Assembly: GCA_900618425.1 (NCBI GenBank)
Contig: UZAN01039536.1
Span: 36,705-100,704, forward strand
Source: Echinostoma caproni
Taxonomy: Eukaryota > Platyhelminthes > Trematoda > Plagiorchiida > Echinostomatidae
DNA length: 64,000 nt
Reading direction: 5' to 3'
Under the pieces are notes generated by a model. It had not been told where the DNA came from. It saw nothing but the letters and a program-made list of their open reading frames with translations, and searched no databases. Shown here piece after piece: positions 13,201 through 26,463 of the stretch. The stretch's first letter is position 1, and every line of letters starts with the position of its first letter. Both the position numbers and the translations under genes were made by a program.

Positions 13201-15921
13201 CATTAGGTTGACGACATTCTAAAAGTTATCGTACGCTGGACCTTAGTGACAGATGACAATTATATTTTGTAATATCAATATGGTGAACGCATCGAATCAC
13301 CATTCGGTTGTACCTGGGATTAATTGATGTGTATTTGGTGTTCGCTTGCCACAGTTTTATAGTGTCTTCAAGACCGCTCTGTGGAGGGAACAAGATTGTC
13401 TCCATATGGTGACTGTAATAGTGATAAGCAAAGTTGTAACGTCAGTTTGTTCGTGAACATATTAGTGATATCACAGTCGTGTAAACTGAGACCGTTTTTG
13501 AGGTAGTAGAATGTCAGAGTTAACATTTTGTTTCATAAGTACACTTTGAATGCTGTAATTATTCTTTTACACTAGCCCAAAATTCTTTTTGGTCGAACGT
13601 ATTATTCTTTGAACACAGAATTTTAACCTGGAGCCTCAAATCCGAATAACTTTCATCCAATCCAGATCATTTGTCTTCAATCTTTAATTTATTACCTGTT
13701 CCCTTAAAATTCCGATTTCGAAAAAAATCATAGTGCAGTGCACTTGTCAGCTTGAGCTTATTAAATGAGAGTTCAGACGGAACCGTGTGGCCTCTTTTGT
13801 TTTCCTTTAAAAGCCCAAAGGGTGGTGCTGGTATGCGTGGCTTAGTCGTGATATTATGAGGGGGGGGGGCAGTTTTGTTGCGCGAAGGGAATTTACCATC
13901 CGCTCAATCCAGTACTCTTCGTCCCACTTGATGTCTGTTTTGACTTTTCCACGGTGACGTACATTTCTGACATATTCAATAACTAAATGAAACTAGATAT
14001 TATTCAATTGTCAGTGTTTATATCACCCGACAGAAGTGCACCTATGTTTATATCTTGTCCATCTCACAAGGTTATTTGCTGGGTTACTTGTACTAGCGAT
14101 GTCCAGGTGCTGCTACAAAATGAAATAATATCCAACACACTCGTAGAAATAAATTATCAGTTGTTTCTGTGCTTTCACGTGTAGTGGCCAAAACCCCTGT
14201 GTTCGACGGATATTTTTACACGGTTGAAATAAATGTCGTCACTTGCAGATTGTAACGTTCACAATAATCCTGGAGTTGGTTCCTTACTCGTTCTGGAACT
14301 ACAATAAAATGAAGCGTCATATTTAAACGAATGAATGTTTAGAATATCAAAATGTTCTGCTGTTTATTCAAGTATTCACTATTCCGGCCACGTGACCACT
14401 TTGTTAGTTTTGGATAAACGTTTAAGCATTGCTGATTAGGTTTTCCTATGGATGCTGTCATCTGCATGTTCCGTTGAACTAGATACAGAAGGCACCTGCA
14501 GGTTAATATGTATTTACTCGTGCCATGGTTTGTTACAGTTAATTATTCACTACAATCCTCAACCGAAAAAATATTGTTCCACCCAATAGGTGCATTTCTT
14601 TGGGAATTAAAACAAACTACCGAGTTTTTGGTTTTGGTTTGTCCTGAAAAAAGACCGCTAAATGCAATGTGGTATCTGATTGTAAACTTGCAAAGTGCAT
14701 CGAAAACCAAATGGTCAGCTGAACGCTCAGTTTGATGTCAAGTACGATGCGGATAAATCGACAGCAAATTGATTTTATACGACCCGTGCTAGTATTCCAG
14801 TGATGCGTTTCATTCGCGTAAACATGGCTAAATATTTGCGTCATGGGTCTGACCTTGTTCGGCAAACAAAACGTAGTTAGTTTTCAATATAGATTCTTAT
14901 ATCTCTGCAAGTCAAACGTATACTATTGTGGTCATTTAAATATTTTCCTCTCAAGACTCCATTTGGGGCAATCTTGGTAATGCTATTTTCTTTAATTTGT
15001 CGTTTTGGAAAATCTGCAAATAAGAAAACGGATAACAGTTAGTTTTGATAAACGAGGAGTAATAAAAGATACGAAAGTACAATTTTCGCTCCCTTTTATT
15101 CGACATAGAATCTCTGAACAATCTCTATGTAGGAAGAAATTCAGTCCTATCAGAGAGCTGAAGTTTAAATGAAAAAATTGAACAATGGTGACAGCCGTCA
15201 CTTACGCAAAATATTAGGTCTTAGGCTGACGATCTACACTATTCGACTACCTCTTCCGTATACAACTCATGAAGCAGAAAAAGTACCCAGCGAAACGGAG
15301 TTTTCCCGATAAAAATCGCTTTTATTTGCATGGCTAACCTCATTTGTTCAGCGATCAGGAATTTTGAGATTGTATGCGAATGATATTTTTAACACATCGG
15401 TAGCAAATGATTTTGTGTTATTTTCTTTCCAATATCTGTTAACTTCACCAGGATCTCGAACTGTGTAGCCTTAACGTTTGATAACATCAAATGGTGTTTA
15501 ATGTGCGCTGTAGACGTGATTGGTGGTTCGGTTCTGCGCTTTCAGCTTGTGGATCATTTCAGTATGGCTTCTAAAGGCTCTCAGTATGCAAGACTTATTT
15601 AATTCATACCCGAATCTTTTGATATTTCAAGTTCAGCTTTGCCCTACACGACCTTTACAACTGTTGTCTGTTTACTCCATAGTTCACCAAATATGTTGTG
15701 GCAATCCTTATTCACGAAAGCCGTTGCAGTTGGTCTGGCCAAATTATGTTGTGTAGTGCAAGATCTTGCAACAAAGGGTCTTTTTCTTTTTGCGCCAATT
15801 GCAATCAGCAGTAGATCACGTCATCGATTGGTGCGAAAGACGCGCAGCAGGCAAAATTGGTGCTTGCTGGTCACATTCATGTTCTCTGTCTCAATGAGTT
15901 CGTGTTGATAATGAGCATGAA

Positions 15922-16272
15922 ATGGACGACGCTGTTTATGTAACTAGAGACGGTAATACACGGGGCAGTCATGCTGTGGTGCACGCAAACAAAACAGAAA
16001 ACAATAAAGGATTACGCTTCTCTGTGTCCATTTGTGACGCTGAAAGATTGGAAAACGTGTTCGGTAACCACAAAGGAATCAACCATTTTGTCCATCAATC
16101 AAGCATTGGTAAACCTCTTTTCATAGTTCAGCGTCACTCTGGCCAATTTGTGCAGTACGCTCAGTTTTTTGGAGCTCATTACCACGACTACCATGCAGCT
16201 TTAGGAATATTATTCGCGTTTGCGGCAACACATTCCTTGTTGCTTTGGCGCTTCTTGAGAGTTGCAGCCTAG
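15922..16272 (+). other. Unrecognised 116-codon open frame
   Basis: ATG at 15922, TAG at 16270. It is one of the longer uninterrupted frames in the window. Its N-terminal two-thirds are polar (MDDAVYVTRDGNTRGSH), and the C-terminus has a hydrophobic stretch (ALGILFAFAATHSLLLWRFL) that could span a membrane. An open frame of 89 codons overlaps the region just upstream (15639-15908) in another frame. I recognise no family. It may be the remnant of a mobile element gene or chance; no splice or poly(A) context stands out. Confidence 0.2.
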
Positions 16273-18217
16273 GAAGTTTGTCTACTTGCAGCTACTGAGA
16301 TAATAAATCCTTGATAGTAAAAGTGATTAGATTACAAGTTTGGAGTCAGTATATTATTGCGACATTAGCAATGAATAACTGTTTATGCTGCGTGACAATT
16401 TCAAAATAATACACTGCTCGTCCTGGAGGAAAATGTGGAACTCCGGAGGACATGATAACTCTTTAGGAGTACGCTTCATTGGAGAAGGGCTGTATTTGTT
16501 TGAATAAAGGATACCTAGAAAAATAGTCCTAGTTAACCATACGATGTAGTAGTTTTGTGAGTATTATGCAAAAGGATGAGATTTGCGGTTTCTTTCCAAT
16601 GCCGAAAATGAACAAGATCTGTTGGAGTAAATTGCTGTGTTAAGTATGGTAACTACAACAATGCGCATCAACTGGTGCACTGTTCCATTAACTATCCTGT
16701 GTTCGTGTGGGAACTTTGACCACTTGTTACAAAGGAGACATTTTATCGTTTGTAAGCCAATTTAAGGACACCCTGACCGTTATTCATATTAAATATTATT
16801 CTCGCTGAGGCACCGCCTTGTGCAATTATAACAGTATTAGGGACAGTATAATGTGATTGCTCATAAAACCTCTGTTATTTGAAAGAAATTGATAAGATCA
16901 ACGAAATAAACGCAACAATTATTCCTAGGATGTGTATAACAATAATGCCATTTAACTTACAGGTTATTAATTTGATAGTTTATATTTTTATTTCTTTTAG
17001 TTGATTTACTCGACAACCGCACTCGGTACTCACAGTTTTCTCATTTCTTAGAAGTCGGACCTTCTGCAGGCACAACTTTCTCCTGAAAATTGAGCAAACA
17101 TTGATTAGGCATACATGAAATCTAAGCAAAATCATTAATATTGCTTTTATTGTTCAAAGGTTGAAGAGAAACACAATGGAGTATCCATCTAATCAAAATG
17201 AATCAAATGGACATCTCTTTATTTCAATACGAACAAAGAAAACACCGACCCTGCTGTAGCTTGAATAATAAAATAACTAGGTTTAGGTGATGATGTATAA
17301 TTTTCGTGCGAAAAATTTGTTTTTACTGCCCTATCGAACTCCAACGGAGAATACAGGCTCCGAAAAAAAAAACCCAATTAGAAAAAATGTTCAACGTTTG
17401 TGTTTGCGTTTCCACAAACTACAATGAAAGAAGGGTTTGTTCTTTACTCCGGGCTTTGCCCCAAATGCGTCGTGCTTCTCATAGTCGATTGTGTCCCTTT
17501 GTGAATTTAGTTTTTTGCGTTTGCAGCAAAACGAACAAACCCAATTGAAAATTTGAAAACGCTTAAACACTCAACCTCTGTGTATATTGGTTAGTAATCA
17601 ACCATAAAGCAAATGTTAAATTTCCCTAAAAAGTAGGTGTTTTAGAATGAACTTAACTATTTAAGCGAAGCATCCTTCGAGATTTTATTCTTAATGTGGC
17701 TCCATACCTTGTCCTAATTCGAGCTTCTCATTGACTGACATCACTGAATTCCTTCCTGCTCACACACTTGCGATACGTGGACTAGTTTCTGACCGGTAAA
17801 GGTCAATGGAAGAACTTTCATTTGATTTGTATGGCACAACTGTTGTTTACTGGAAAGAATGAGTTTCACAAGCCACACATAGTTTGTGCAATTTTTGTGC
17901 CTAAGCGGTGTGGTTGCCACAGTGTGCATGCCAGATCTGATCGATGAATGTGTCATGCCGCTACACAGCAGAGTTTGTTCCACCAAACAAAAGCATTCTG
18001 CTGTGTTTGTACTTAGCTGACGTATTCGAATGTGGCGGTGTCGGCGAATCATGCAAAACGAAAAACATCAGGCGAATGGCAAAATAAATCTCCCAGCTTC
18101 ACTCTGTGCTTGTGTGTGGGCGCAGGAGAGGTTTCGTGAAATAGCATTGTTGCTATTCCCTCGAACAAAAACGGGTCTCCTTCGGTTGAGAATCTGGAAG
18201 TGTTTATCTTACCGAAC

Positions 18218-18218
<1 letters not shown>

Positions 18219-18253
<35 letters not shown>
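18219..18253. repeat. (CA)n microsatellite
   Basis: This is an uninterrupted CA dinucleotide run of about 17 units. It produces artificial ORFs of repeated TH or CV residues on both strands. Confidence 0.95.
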
Positions 18254-18255
<2 letters not shown>

Positions 18256-18492
18256 ATTTGTTTATTCATCTGGACGTTTAGATTATCCGTCCGAATGCTG
18301 CAGTTTTACCTGAATATGAATATCTATCGGTTGATTTTTATACCATTTAATTAGTTTGTTAATGGGATGAAGTAAACGATATTCCATTAGTTATGTATTC
18401 TTTATGTTCAAGATCCTTGTTGTTTTTTCAAAGCATGATCATTGGTATTTATCATATTGTGTACATTCAAAATGAGAAACAGTCAGGTGATT

Positions 18493-18645
18493 TTCCCAGT
18501 GGCTCAGTAGATAGTATGCTTGAGGGATACTTGTGAGGTCCCGAGTTCGATCCCCAGTTGGGTCAATGGATACGCGCTGCTGATGGGACCTAAAAAAGCC
18601 GAAACAGTTGTCCAGTGCTTCCTAGCTTTCTAGCTCACGCATCAT
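18493..18645 (+). mobile_element. tRNA-derived SINE copy
   Basis: This is the clearest SINE of the window. The A box is GTGGCTCAGTAG near 18499-18510 and the B box GAGTTCGATCC is at 18543-18553, both pol III internal promoter elements. Then follow GTTGGGTCAATGGATACGCG, CTGCTGATGGGACC, GTGCTTCCTAGC and CTAGCTCACG. The same blocks in the same order occur on the minus strand at 2552 and 35920. It is not a functional tRNA because no acceptor stem closes the head. A perfect inverted repeat follows directly after its tail. Confidence 0.75.
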
Positions 18646-18651
18646 TCACAC

Positions 18652-18709
18652 GAATGATATTACTTTGGTATGATCAATTCGCATTGATCATACCAAAGTA
18701 ATATCATTC
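18652..18709. repeat. Perfect 26-bp inverted repeat with 6-nt loop
   Basis: The left arm at 18652-18677 and the right arm at 18684-18709 are exact reverse complements, separated by TTCGCA. The structure is bracketed by the 10-bp direct repeat ATCATTCACA at 18641-18650 and 18703-18712, the second copy overlapping the right arm. The transcript would form a stable hairpin. It lies immediately 3' of the SINE tail. Confidence 0.9.
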
Positions 18710-18712
18710 ACA

Positions 18713-21700
18713 TATCTAAAATGTTTGCTTTCGGAAATAAAGATGAGTTTCCCTTACTGCCCATAGTTTGCAGTAAAACAAATTAACGCCTTAAGAATTA
18801 CAAGACAAGGGAATATGAAAAAACAATTGAGAACACAGATGCCTGGTCCGAAAATTTCTTATGAAAGTTCGTAAACTTTCGTGATTCGATCAGAATCAAT
18901 CAACAAATTGATTATACAATTCAAATATGGATTATAAATTAACTTCGACGCGAAAAAAAATAATTGCTCTCCGCAAGTGTTTAAAATATTCTAGACAGAA
19001 GTCTTATCTTTTTATTGCAGAACAAAACTATGTTCGCTCGCTGTTCATGGATGTTGCAAGTGACAAAAGCGACAGGTTACTTGAGACCAAACGTTAGGGT
19101 CCTGTTTAATGTCTCCGGTTGTTATTGTTCTATTGGTCAGTTTAAGCTCTGCCTTCGAAATAGATTGAATACTATTAACCAATGAAGTGACTTTAGTGCT
19201 TAAATCTGATTTGTTCATTGTAAACATATGCATTATTTGAACAATACCACTCAAAGTCCTCAATGGAATCAGAGTTAACCTTTACCAGATTGAGCATCGA
19301 TAAGTATATATTTAAACACCACAAGAATACTTGAAGACGCTCAGGGATAGCCAATACCTGTATGTTTGTAAAAAATGATACTGTGGTGCCTTTTGTAATA
19401 CATAAGATTGTGCCACAGTTCCCCTTTTGCTGAAATGCTTTTCGGTCATGCAAATCGTCCTTTATAGTGGATAAATTATTTTTCACTGCACCGGAATCCG
19501 TTGTCAACCAATCGTTCAAAAAGTTGGATCTGCATCGTTTGCACTGACCTAATTAATGAAGAATGCAGCTTGTAAATGAAAGGACACCTCGTCACGGAAG
19601 TAAGCCCCTGCTGACAAACAGTATTACATCTGAATGCACATTTGACGAGGTCTTATCACCCCAGTGTTCAATCAAGTTTTGCTTAGATGAAATAAGATGT
19701 ACTCCATAACTTGCAGTTTTGAGTACTTCATTAATAATAAGAAGAACAGCAGCGAACGTGCTTGTTTACTGGGATTCATCTACTGGCAAATACATCATAA
19801 TTTATGTCAAAACGTTTAACAGGAGTGGGAAGAAACGCAACAAAATGGGAAGAGAAAGAACCAACGTTCCTTTTCCATGATGGATGTTGCTCACATACCC
19901 TGATCACCATATATAGGTGTTGATTCAGGTCAACCACGGCTGATCGGAAGAGGACTGAGTCGTGTGTGGTGTTGACCATGGAGGATTGAGTGTTATTATG
20001 AATTGTGTTTAGGAGCATATTGGGGGGATATGTAGATGGATTATGGTCACTTACGTTGCTTCCAGAATGTGACTCCTAATCCCAATGCATCGATAGCCTG
20101 GAAATAAACAGAATATGCGCAATGTGATGTCCGTGAACACAAGTGTAAAATAATTTTATTTATTACGCCAATCAATGAAAAAGCCAATTTTCATATTTTA
20201 GTTGTATTGTTTGCTTTTGATCCTTTCATTTTCAAATACGTAGGTTTCACAGATCGGGTTGTGGAAAAGATCAGAATAACGATAATGAAACTAACGGCGT
20301 CGTAAATAATTTTGTTTTTTAATCTTCTTTGATTTTGGGTTGATTTACACTGCACGAAAAAATATCTCGATGGTTAAACTATAATTAAGGCACAGCAGAA
20401 GTCGCTGTTTTGAACAATAAAGGACTAAATGTAGTTTTTGATAGTTGTTTCTTAAAATACGAACTTAAGCGTTTTCGAAGTATCCAAACTCTACTCTTCT
20501 ATGTATGACTTTCCGTCGACTTCATAAAACTCTAATATTTCGCTGATAGCACGTATCTTTAGGACATTAAAAGTGTTTTATTTTGATCTAGAATAGTTAT
20601 TTTTCGGAACAGTAGAAATACTAATCTTGCAATCGGTTCATTTTATCTCACCACAGATACTCGTGAAACGGATAGGGTCTAACAGTTTATGGGAACATTG
20701 ATTTATTGCCAAAAACATCACTTATGTGATTCTTTAAAATAATTATGCTTAATTTCAAATAGGTATAAATTGGTATTGAATTATCGACAATATCACTATT
20801 TCAGAGTCACCTCAGGTGATAGATGAAAGCAGTATAAACAGGCTGATTACAGTTCACATTAAAAGAAAGGCATTTAAGGCATCATTTTACATAGACAGTG
20901 TATCAGGTCCGTTCTTACTGAATACCGTCAAAGAAGGTATCTCTATATAATGGAGAAACAAACCTGTCAAAGATAGAATGTGTCTAATTATCTTCGGAAA
21001 TTAGTTCAACCGCTTGGTAGAGTTATTCATAACTTTATTCATTTGATGCCAAATAATTTCCAAGGATCGGTGTTATCTTTGTTCTTCAAATCTATCCACT
21101 AAACGTAATTGCTCCAGAGCTCTTTATTTGTTCTAATTCATTTTGTTTATTGTAAACAATGTAAAATCATGGTCTGTGTTTAGTGGAAAAACGCTATCCT
21201 GTCCTCACAGGATTGGTTGATGTTCCAGTATACCGTAAGGTGTTTCCATGACTTCTGCAACGAATATTTATTGTCAATGAATTCCTAATTTCATCCTTCC
21301 TGAATAGATCTGGTTTTCTCAGCTATATGCTTAGTCATTGGGAATCTCAAGTTAAACTCTATTTGTACCCCTAGTTAAAACTAGGTTAGGTTTTACTCGA
21401 TCTTTTCTTGTCTACTATTCGCGATAACTCCTAGAGCTTTCTCATTAAACACTACGATGTGACTGTTCCACTGCAAAATGATTATATTTGTACTTCACCG
21501 AATGCATTTTAGCGTTCGTCATTCTCCTATGGTTGACTTGGTACTTTGATGGTATGACTACTTACTCACCTCCAAATGTTATTTTCAAATGAGTCCCATT
21601 TCTCACCGTAGGAAATCGGTATGCTTCCTCAGCTCTTCAGCGAACTCGTGCGGCATAACTCTCAAAGCAGAAATGTCATTCATTTTTCAGAATAAGATTT

Positions 21701-24700
21701 GCATATCAGTAGCCATGGGTAAGGACTATAATCAGAATTTCAAAAGTTGAGGCATTCAACCGGAAGGTTGGAATCTTCCCGGGTTTCCTTTCGTGTCTAT
21801 CCTCCTGAGGTTTTATGCAGTTCTGGAGTCCATATAACTGGATACTAAGATTATTCCGTAGCAGTTGATCGGCAACTGTAGTACGAAACATACCCATAAC
21901 TTAGGAATAACATTTTAATGTCAACTAAAAAACGCTAAAGAGTGGTTAGTGAATGGAAAGCCAAATTCTTGAGATTTATGAGATTCCTTGAGTGTATGTA
22001 TTTTAGGCGTCGGAATCCTTTACGATTTCCGATGACGGAAAGATCAAAGAGATGCGCTCTTTTTAATTAATGTTTCCTTGCTTATTCTTGCACCGATGAG
22101 CGTCACTCATGCACTTGCGAATTCAGAATTAATACATCAGAAAAGAAGAAACACGTCCTAATTACTCCACATTTTTGTCAGTACAGAAACATCCGCGTGA
22201 GTTATAACATCGTACGGATAGGGAACCGCTAACTTGACTGAACCTCGTTTGCCCATACATGGTGATTTATGAAATAGAATCAGTCCCCGATGTTTATTTA
22301 GAATATGGCTTGCGTTGCCATTGTTTTAAAAGATTCATTTTGCAGATAACAGAACCAATGAACTTCGAAAGTTGACATAGCAGTACTTTTTAAGCAGATC
22401 CTTGACGGGGTCTGTCCTTGCCCTTTTCTTATCCTGACTGACAACCGCGACTAACATTTGGAATGTAGAAACCCTTTTTCAACCGATACCGGATGCAATC
22501 CCTAAACGTTGACGGTATCACGGGTTTATTACTCTAAAAACGAAAGAGGTATTCTGAGTTATGCCTCCAAATTTCCAAATATTGTCAATTATTTTGTCAT
22601 ATTGAATTCCTAAAGTATTTCAAATTATATTTTTGTTATCCCATTGTTTTACAATTTTACTTCCACCAACCGAGTGTTGACCCAGTTGGTTTGTAGCCTA
22701 ACGAAATAGCTTTTCATTTTCCTGAACAGGACTACCTCGGTTTCCAAACTAAAAATGTATGCCGTAAAGTGTTCTTTGTTTGATAACCCTCAGACTGACA
22801 AAATATTTTCCTGTTTCCTTACATTAAGGGCGTTCGACCAAAAGTTGGACACTATGAAACGGTAAAATAAGTAGTTAGGTATAGTCATAATGTGTTTGCA
22901 TATGATAAGAATTAAGGGTTAGTCTGATCCCGATGTGAAAAAACGGACATTTCGCACAGATATGCTGATTATAATTGCCTTCGTTTTGTTTCATATCATT
23001 GTTTAAATAAAATGCAATGGACAGAACACTTATTTACAGAATGCTCCGGTTCTATAAAATGAATAAATAAATCAGCCTATAAAGATCGCGCCAGAATAAC
23101 TACAATGAACGGAATTCCGTTCAGATGATTGGGTTAGAGTATACTTTGGTGCTAGATTTTGCGGGAAATGAACCTTACTTAACTTGACACCAATATAACT
23201 CTCTGGATTCAGCCCAATTTGAAGATCAATAATGAAATCGGTGGCAAAACATCTGTCCAGCTTGCCAATAAAATTGCGACGTAGTTAGCAAAGGGTGTTG
23301 CCATTGCGGAACTGAAGAGCTATCAAAACTCGTCAAACCTGCAATGAATTTGCTGGTGTTGCCTAAATTGAACGAATTCATAAAAATTCTTTGTAAACCG
23401 TTTGCGAAAAAATCCCTATCAGTTAGTTCTAATTACTTTTAGTTTCAAACACTCACTGTAATGATCAAAGATAATTGTCATCCTCCGTATGTCACCACGT
23501 ATGGAATAAATTGAACTTTTGATCCCTCTTCATCAAACCCTTGCATACGCACATTTCGATTATGATGCCCTGCATTTCAATCTAGTCTGTGACTCCGTCT
23601 TTTAACGATAGCGAACATGTCGACCAGTTAGCATCTTGTAGAGGGTATGTTTAGTTTAGATGAAACGTAGCATGGATTTATCTCATCCAACCCGCTTGTG
23701 CGTATCTCAGAAATTGATAATTTTCTGGTTGTCCTTCATTTAATCGAACATACCATCGATATCTCAGTCATTTTCTAGCAGGAATGTCCAAGCGGAAGGA
23801 ATGCATGTTGTTGAGAGCAATTCGTTGGCAGTTTGATCTTATTCTGGGTTTATTACTTTGCCATCACAAATCTGTCGTGAACGTTGCTTCAAAGTGCAAA
23901 ATTCGACTTGTGTGTTCCTTTCATGACTGTGGCCAACCGTTATCAGGTGGCTTCTGAACCACCTTTTGGAACATAAATAATGAAAAATGTTTCCGAAGAT
24001 CCAACTGAAATCTAACTTGTAAAAAGCTGAGAGCCAATTTTTTCAATGAGTAAAAAGCCTTTCTCGGCAAAGATCATCAACTGCCGTGATGGCATTATTC
24101 TGCATCACCTTCAAAAAGAATATCCATAAATACTATTTCCTTCACCGTAGACCTTTGAATCACTGCACTCTCTAAATTAGGAGGTCACAGCCACTGTTCC
24201 TATAGATAATGTACTACGTCAAGACTCCAAGTCCATCATCCCTAATATGGATATTGCCACCACAATGATTCGCGACTATATTACACCTTTTGGCAAGAAT
24301 ATACTGCTTTGTTCAATGTGTGACTTTGATGGAATTGCTCTGTCACTGTTTACCACACTTTATTTTTCTTGTCTCAAAACTCCACATACCGAAGTCAGTA
24401 AAATTATGTCTTTGGAAAAAACACTGGTATAACCAGAATGCAGTACAGATTTTGCTCTCCGGTTTGCAATCGGAATATAAGTCCTGAGTTATAGCGTAAG
24501 TTTGACAGCATGATGAGTGACAACTATTGACAAAACCGTTTTATTGCACAAAATAAGAATAAAGTGGGTAATTTAATTCACGTTTTAAGTTGTCTTCATT
24601 ATGTTAGAGATTCAGAAGTTGGCTTCACTTCAGTTAATGAGTATGGAGACTTCACTTGCTGAGTATGGCAAAACTTTGTTAAATAAGTGAAAAATGGTGA

Positions 24701-25380
24701 TTGGTGAAGAGCCTGGACTTCGCAGATAATGGACCAAAAAAGAAAGGAAATGGTAGTAATGAAAAACTAGAATGAATCACCATGATGAATTTCGAATATC
24801 TATAAATTTTGCATCACGGACAATAATCCAGAATCAAAGGGAACGGTTAATAGCAAACATGGTTTCTAGTAACAACTAATTTATACCAAACGCCAATAAC
24901 TATTGTGAACAAGCGCTGTTAGAGTGCTGTGTGTGAATCGATTCATCAGACATAGACTTACCATTTTAGTCATCACTAGAAGAAGAGTTTTTCTTCGATA
25001 GGAGAGTAGGGCAAAATAAGAAAGTAGCAACAGACTTATAGAAATCAGTGCAACATTCAGCCAGCATTGGCTTCTGACCAGCAAAGTTGATTAAATACTA
25101 ATGTACAAGCTGGATACCTGTACATGCTTATACAAACATGTACACGCGTGTATGAATTTAGGGGACGCTGTGACTTTTGTCAAATACCCTAAACCAATGC
25201 TCAAGATTTTGAACCTCATTAATCGGGATGGATATGGTAATATCAAACACCGAACATACCATATCTGTAATGGGATCCAGTTAACTGGTTACTTGTATTG
25301 AATGTTTCTTTCATTCAAACACTTTTGTATGTCTGGAGCTATTTGTTATTTATATGTAAATTTTGTTATCAGAAAGTAAG
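18713..25380. other. Intron part without recognised gene
   Basis: About 6.7 kb of AT-rich sequence with only short frames, the longest just over 100 codons with no recognisable motif. I identified no transposon, RNA gene or tandem repeat. Confidence 0.5.
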
Positions 25381-25383
25381 GGT

Positions 25384-26463
25384 GGCTCAGCTAAGCATTT
25401 GGTCAAAAATGCAAAATGAGTGTGGAGAATCGCTAGAAGTATGTGGTAGCTGCTGGTCCCCGAGGAAATAAGAGAATTTCCGCTTGTGGCGTAGGGATAG
25501 GACTTTGCATTTAGAAACATTAAATTCAATGNNNNNNNNNNNNNNNNNNNNNNNNNNNNNNNNNNNNNNNNNNNNNNNNNNNNNNNNNNNNNNNNNNNNN
25601 NNNNNNNNNNNNNNNNNNNNNNNNNNNNNNNNNNNNNNNNNNNNNNNNNNNNNNNNNNNNNNNNNNNNNNNNNNNNNNNNNNNNNNNNNNNNNNNNNNNN
25701 NNNNNNNNNNNNNNNNNNNNNNNNNNNNNNNNNNNNNNNNNNNNNNNNNNNNNNNNNNNNNNNNNNNNNNNNNNNNNNNNNNNNNNNNNNNNNNNNNNNN
25801 NNNNNNNNNNNNNNNNNNNNNNNNNNNNNNNNNNNNNNNNNNNNNNNNNNNNNNNNNNNNNNNNNNNNNNNNNNNNNNNNNNNNNNNNNNNNNNNNNNNN
25901 NNNNNNNNNNNNNNNNNNNNNNNNNNNNNNNNNNNNNNNNNNNNNNNNNNNNNNNNNNNNNNNNNNNNNNNNNNNNNNNNNNNNNNNNNNNNNNNNNNNN
26001 NNNNNNNNNNNNNNNNNNNNNNNNNNNNNNNNNNNNNNNNNNNNNNNNNNNNNNNNNNNNNNNNNNNNNNNNNNNNNNNNNNNNNNNNNNNNNNNNNNNN
26101 NNNNNNNNNNNNNNNNNNNNNNNNNNNNNNNNNNNNNNNNNNNNNNNNNNNNNNNNNNNNNNNNNNNNNNNNNNNNNNNNNNNNNNNNNNNNNNNNNNNN
26201 NNNNNNNNNNNNNNNNNNNNNNNNNNNNNNNNNNNNNNNNNNNNNNNNNNNNNNNNNNNNNNNNNNNNNNNNNNNNNNNNNNNNNNNNNNNNNNNNNNNN
26301 NNNNNNNNNNNNNNNNNNNNNNNNNNNNNNNNNNNNNNNNNNNNNNNNNNNNNNCGTTGATCGAGGAATGCTTTGACCCACTGAAATGCGAAATCTCGAA
26401 CGCCGTAATTATAGAGCTTCTGTAGTAAAATTTTGTGATTCACTTGATCAAATGCTTAGGACT
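25384..26463 (-). mobile_element. Non-LTR retrotransposon RT remnant, interrupted by gap
   Basis: On the minus strand, 26463-26355 encodes AFDQVNHKILLQKLYNYG then VRDFAFQWVKAFLDQ. This is the conserved block leading from the first catalytic aspartate region of reverse transcriptase in jockey/CR1-like non-LTR elements (usual form: KAFD-x-V-x-H-x-x-LL-x-KL-x-x-YG). The expected lysine before AFD is a stop codon. After the run of N, 25531-25384 encodes IEFNVSKCKVLSL and YFLGDQQLP, the thumb-proximal FN-x-x-KC block of the same type of RT. Both pieces are on one strand and in the right order, so they belong to one decayed copy. The active-site F/YADD segment would lie inside the gap. Confidence 0.7.
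25532..26354. other. Assembly gap (823 N)
   Basis: This is a continuous run of undetermined bases. It sits inside a retrotransposon copy, a common place for an assembly to break. All long ORFs crossing it on both strands are artefacts. Confidence 0.99.

Larger units (their letters stand above)
9714..18492. other. Intron part without recognised gene
   Basis: Two open frames (10084-10290 and 15922-16272) are listed as unrecognised. Otherwise I see AT-rich sequence, a 10-G run at 13860-13869, and no repeat I can assign. No RNA gene is evident. Confidence 0.5.

Noticed and set aside
13860..13869. G-run as a quadruplex
   Set aside because: A single uninterrupted run without further G tracts nearby; the same holds for 42463-42473.
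18493..18570. Functional tRNA gene
   Set aside because: Only A- and B-box-like elements are present; no acceptor stem pairs, and the same unit with a common tail occurs at other sites, so it is a SINE.
25350..26443. Three ORFs of more than 300 codons on both strands
   Set aside because: They consist almost entirely of the N run, which was translated as open. Only the flanking RT blocks on the minus strand are real signals.
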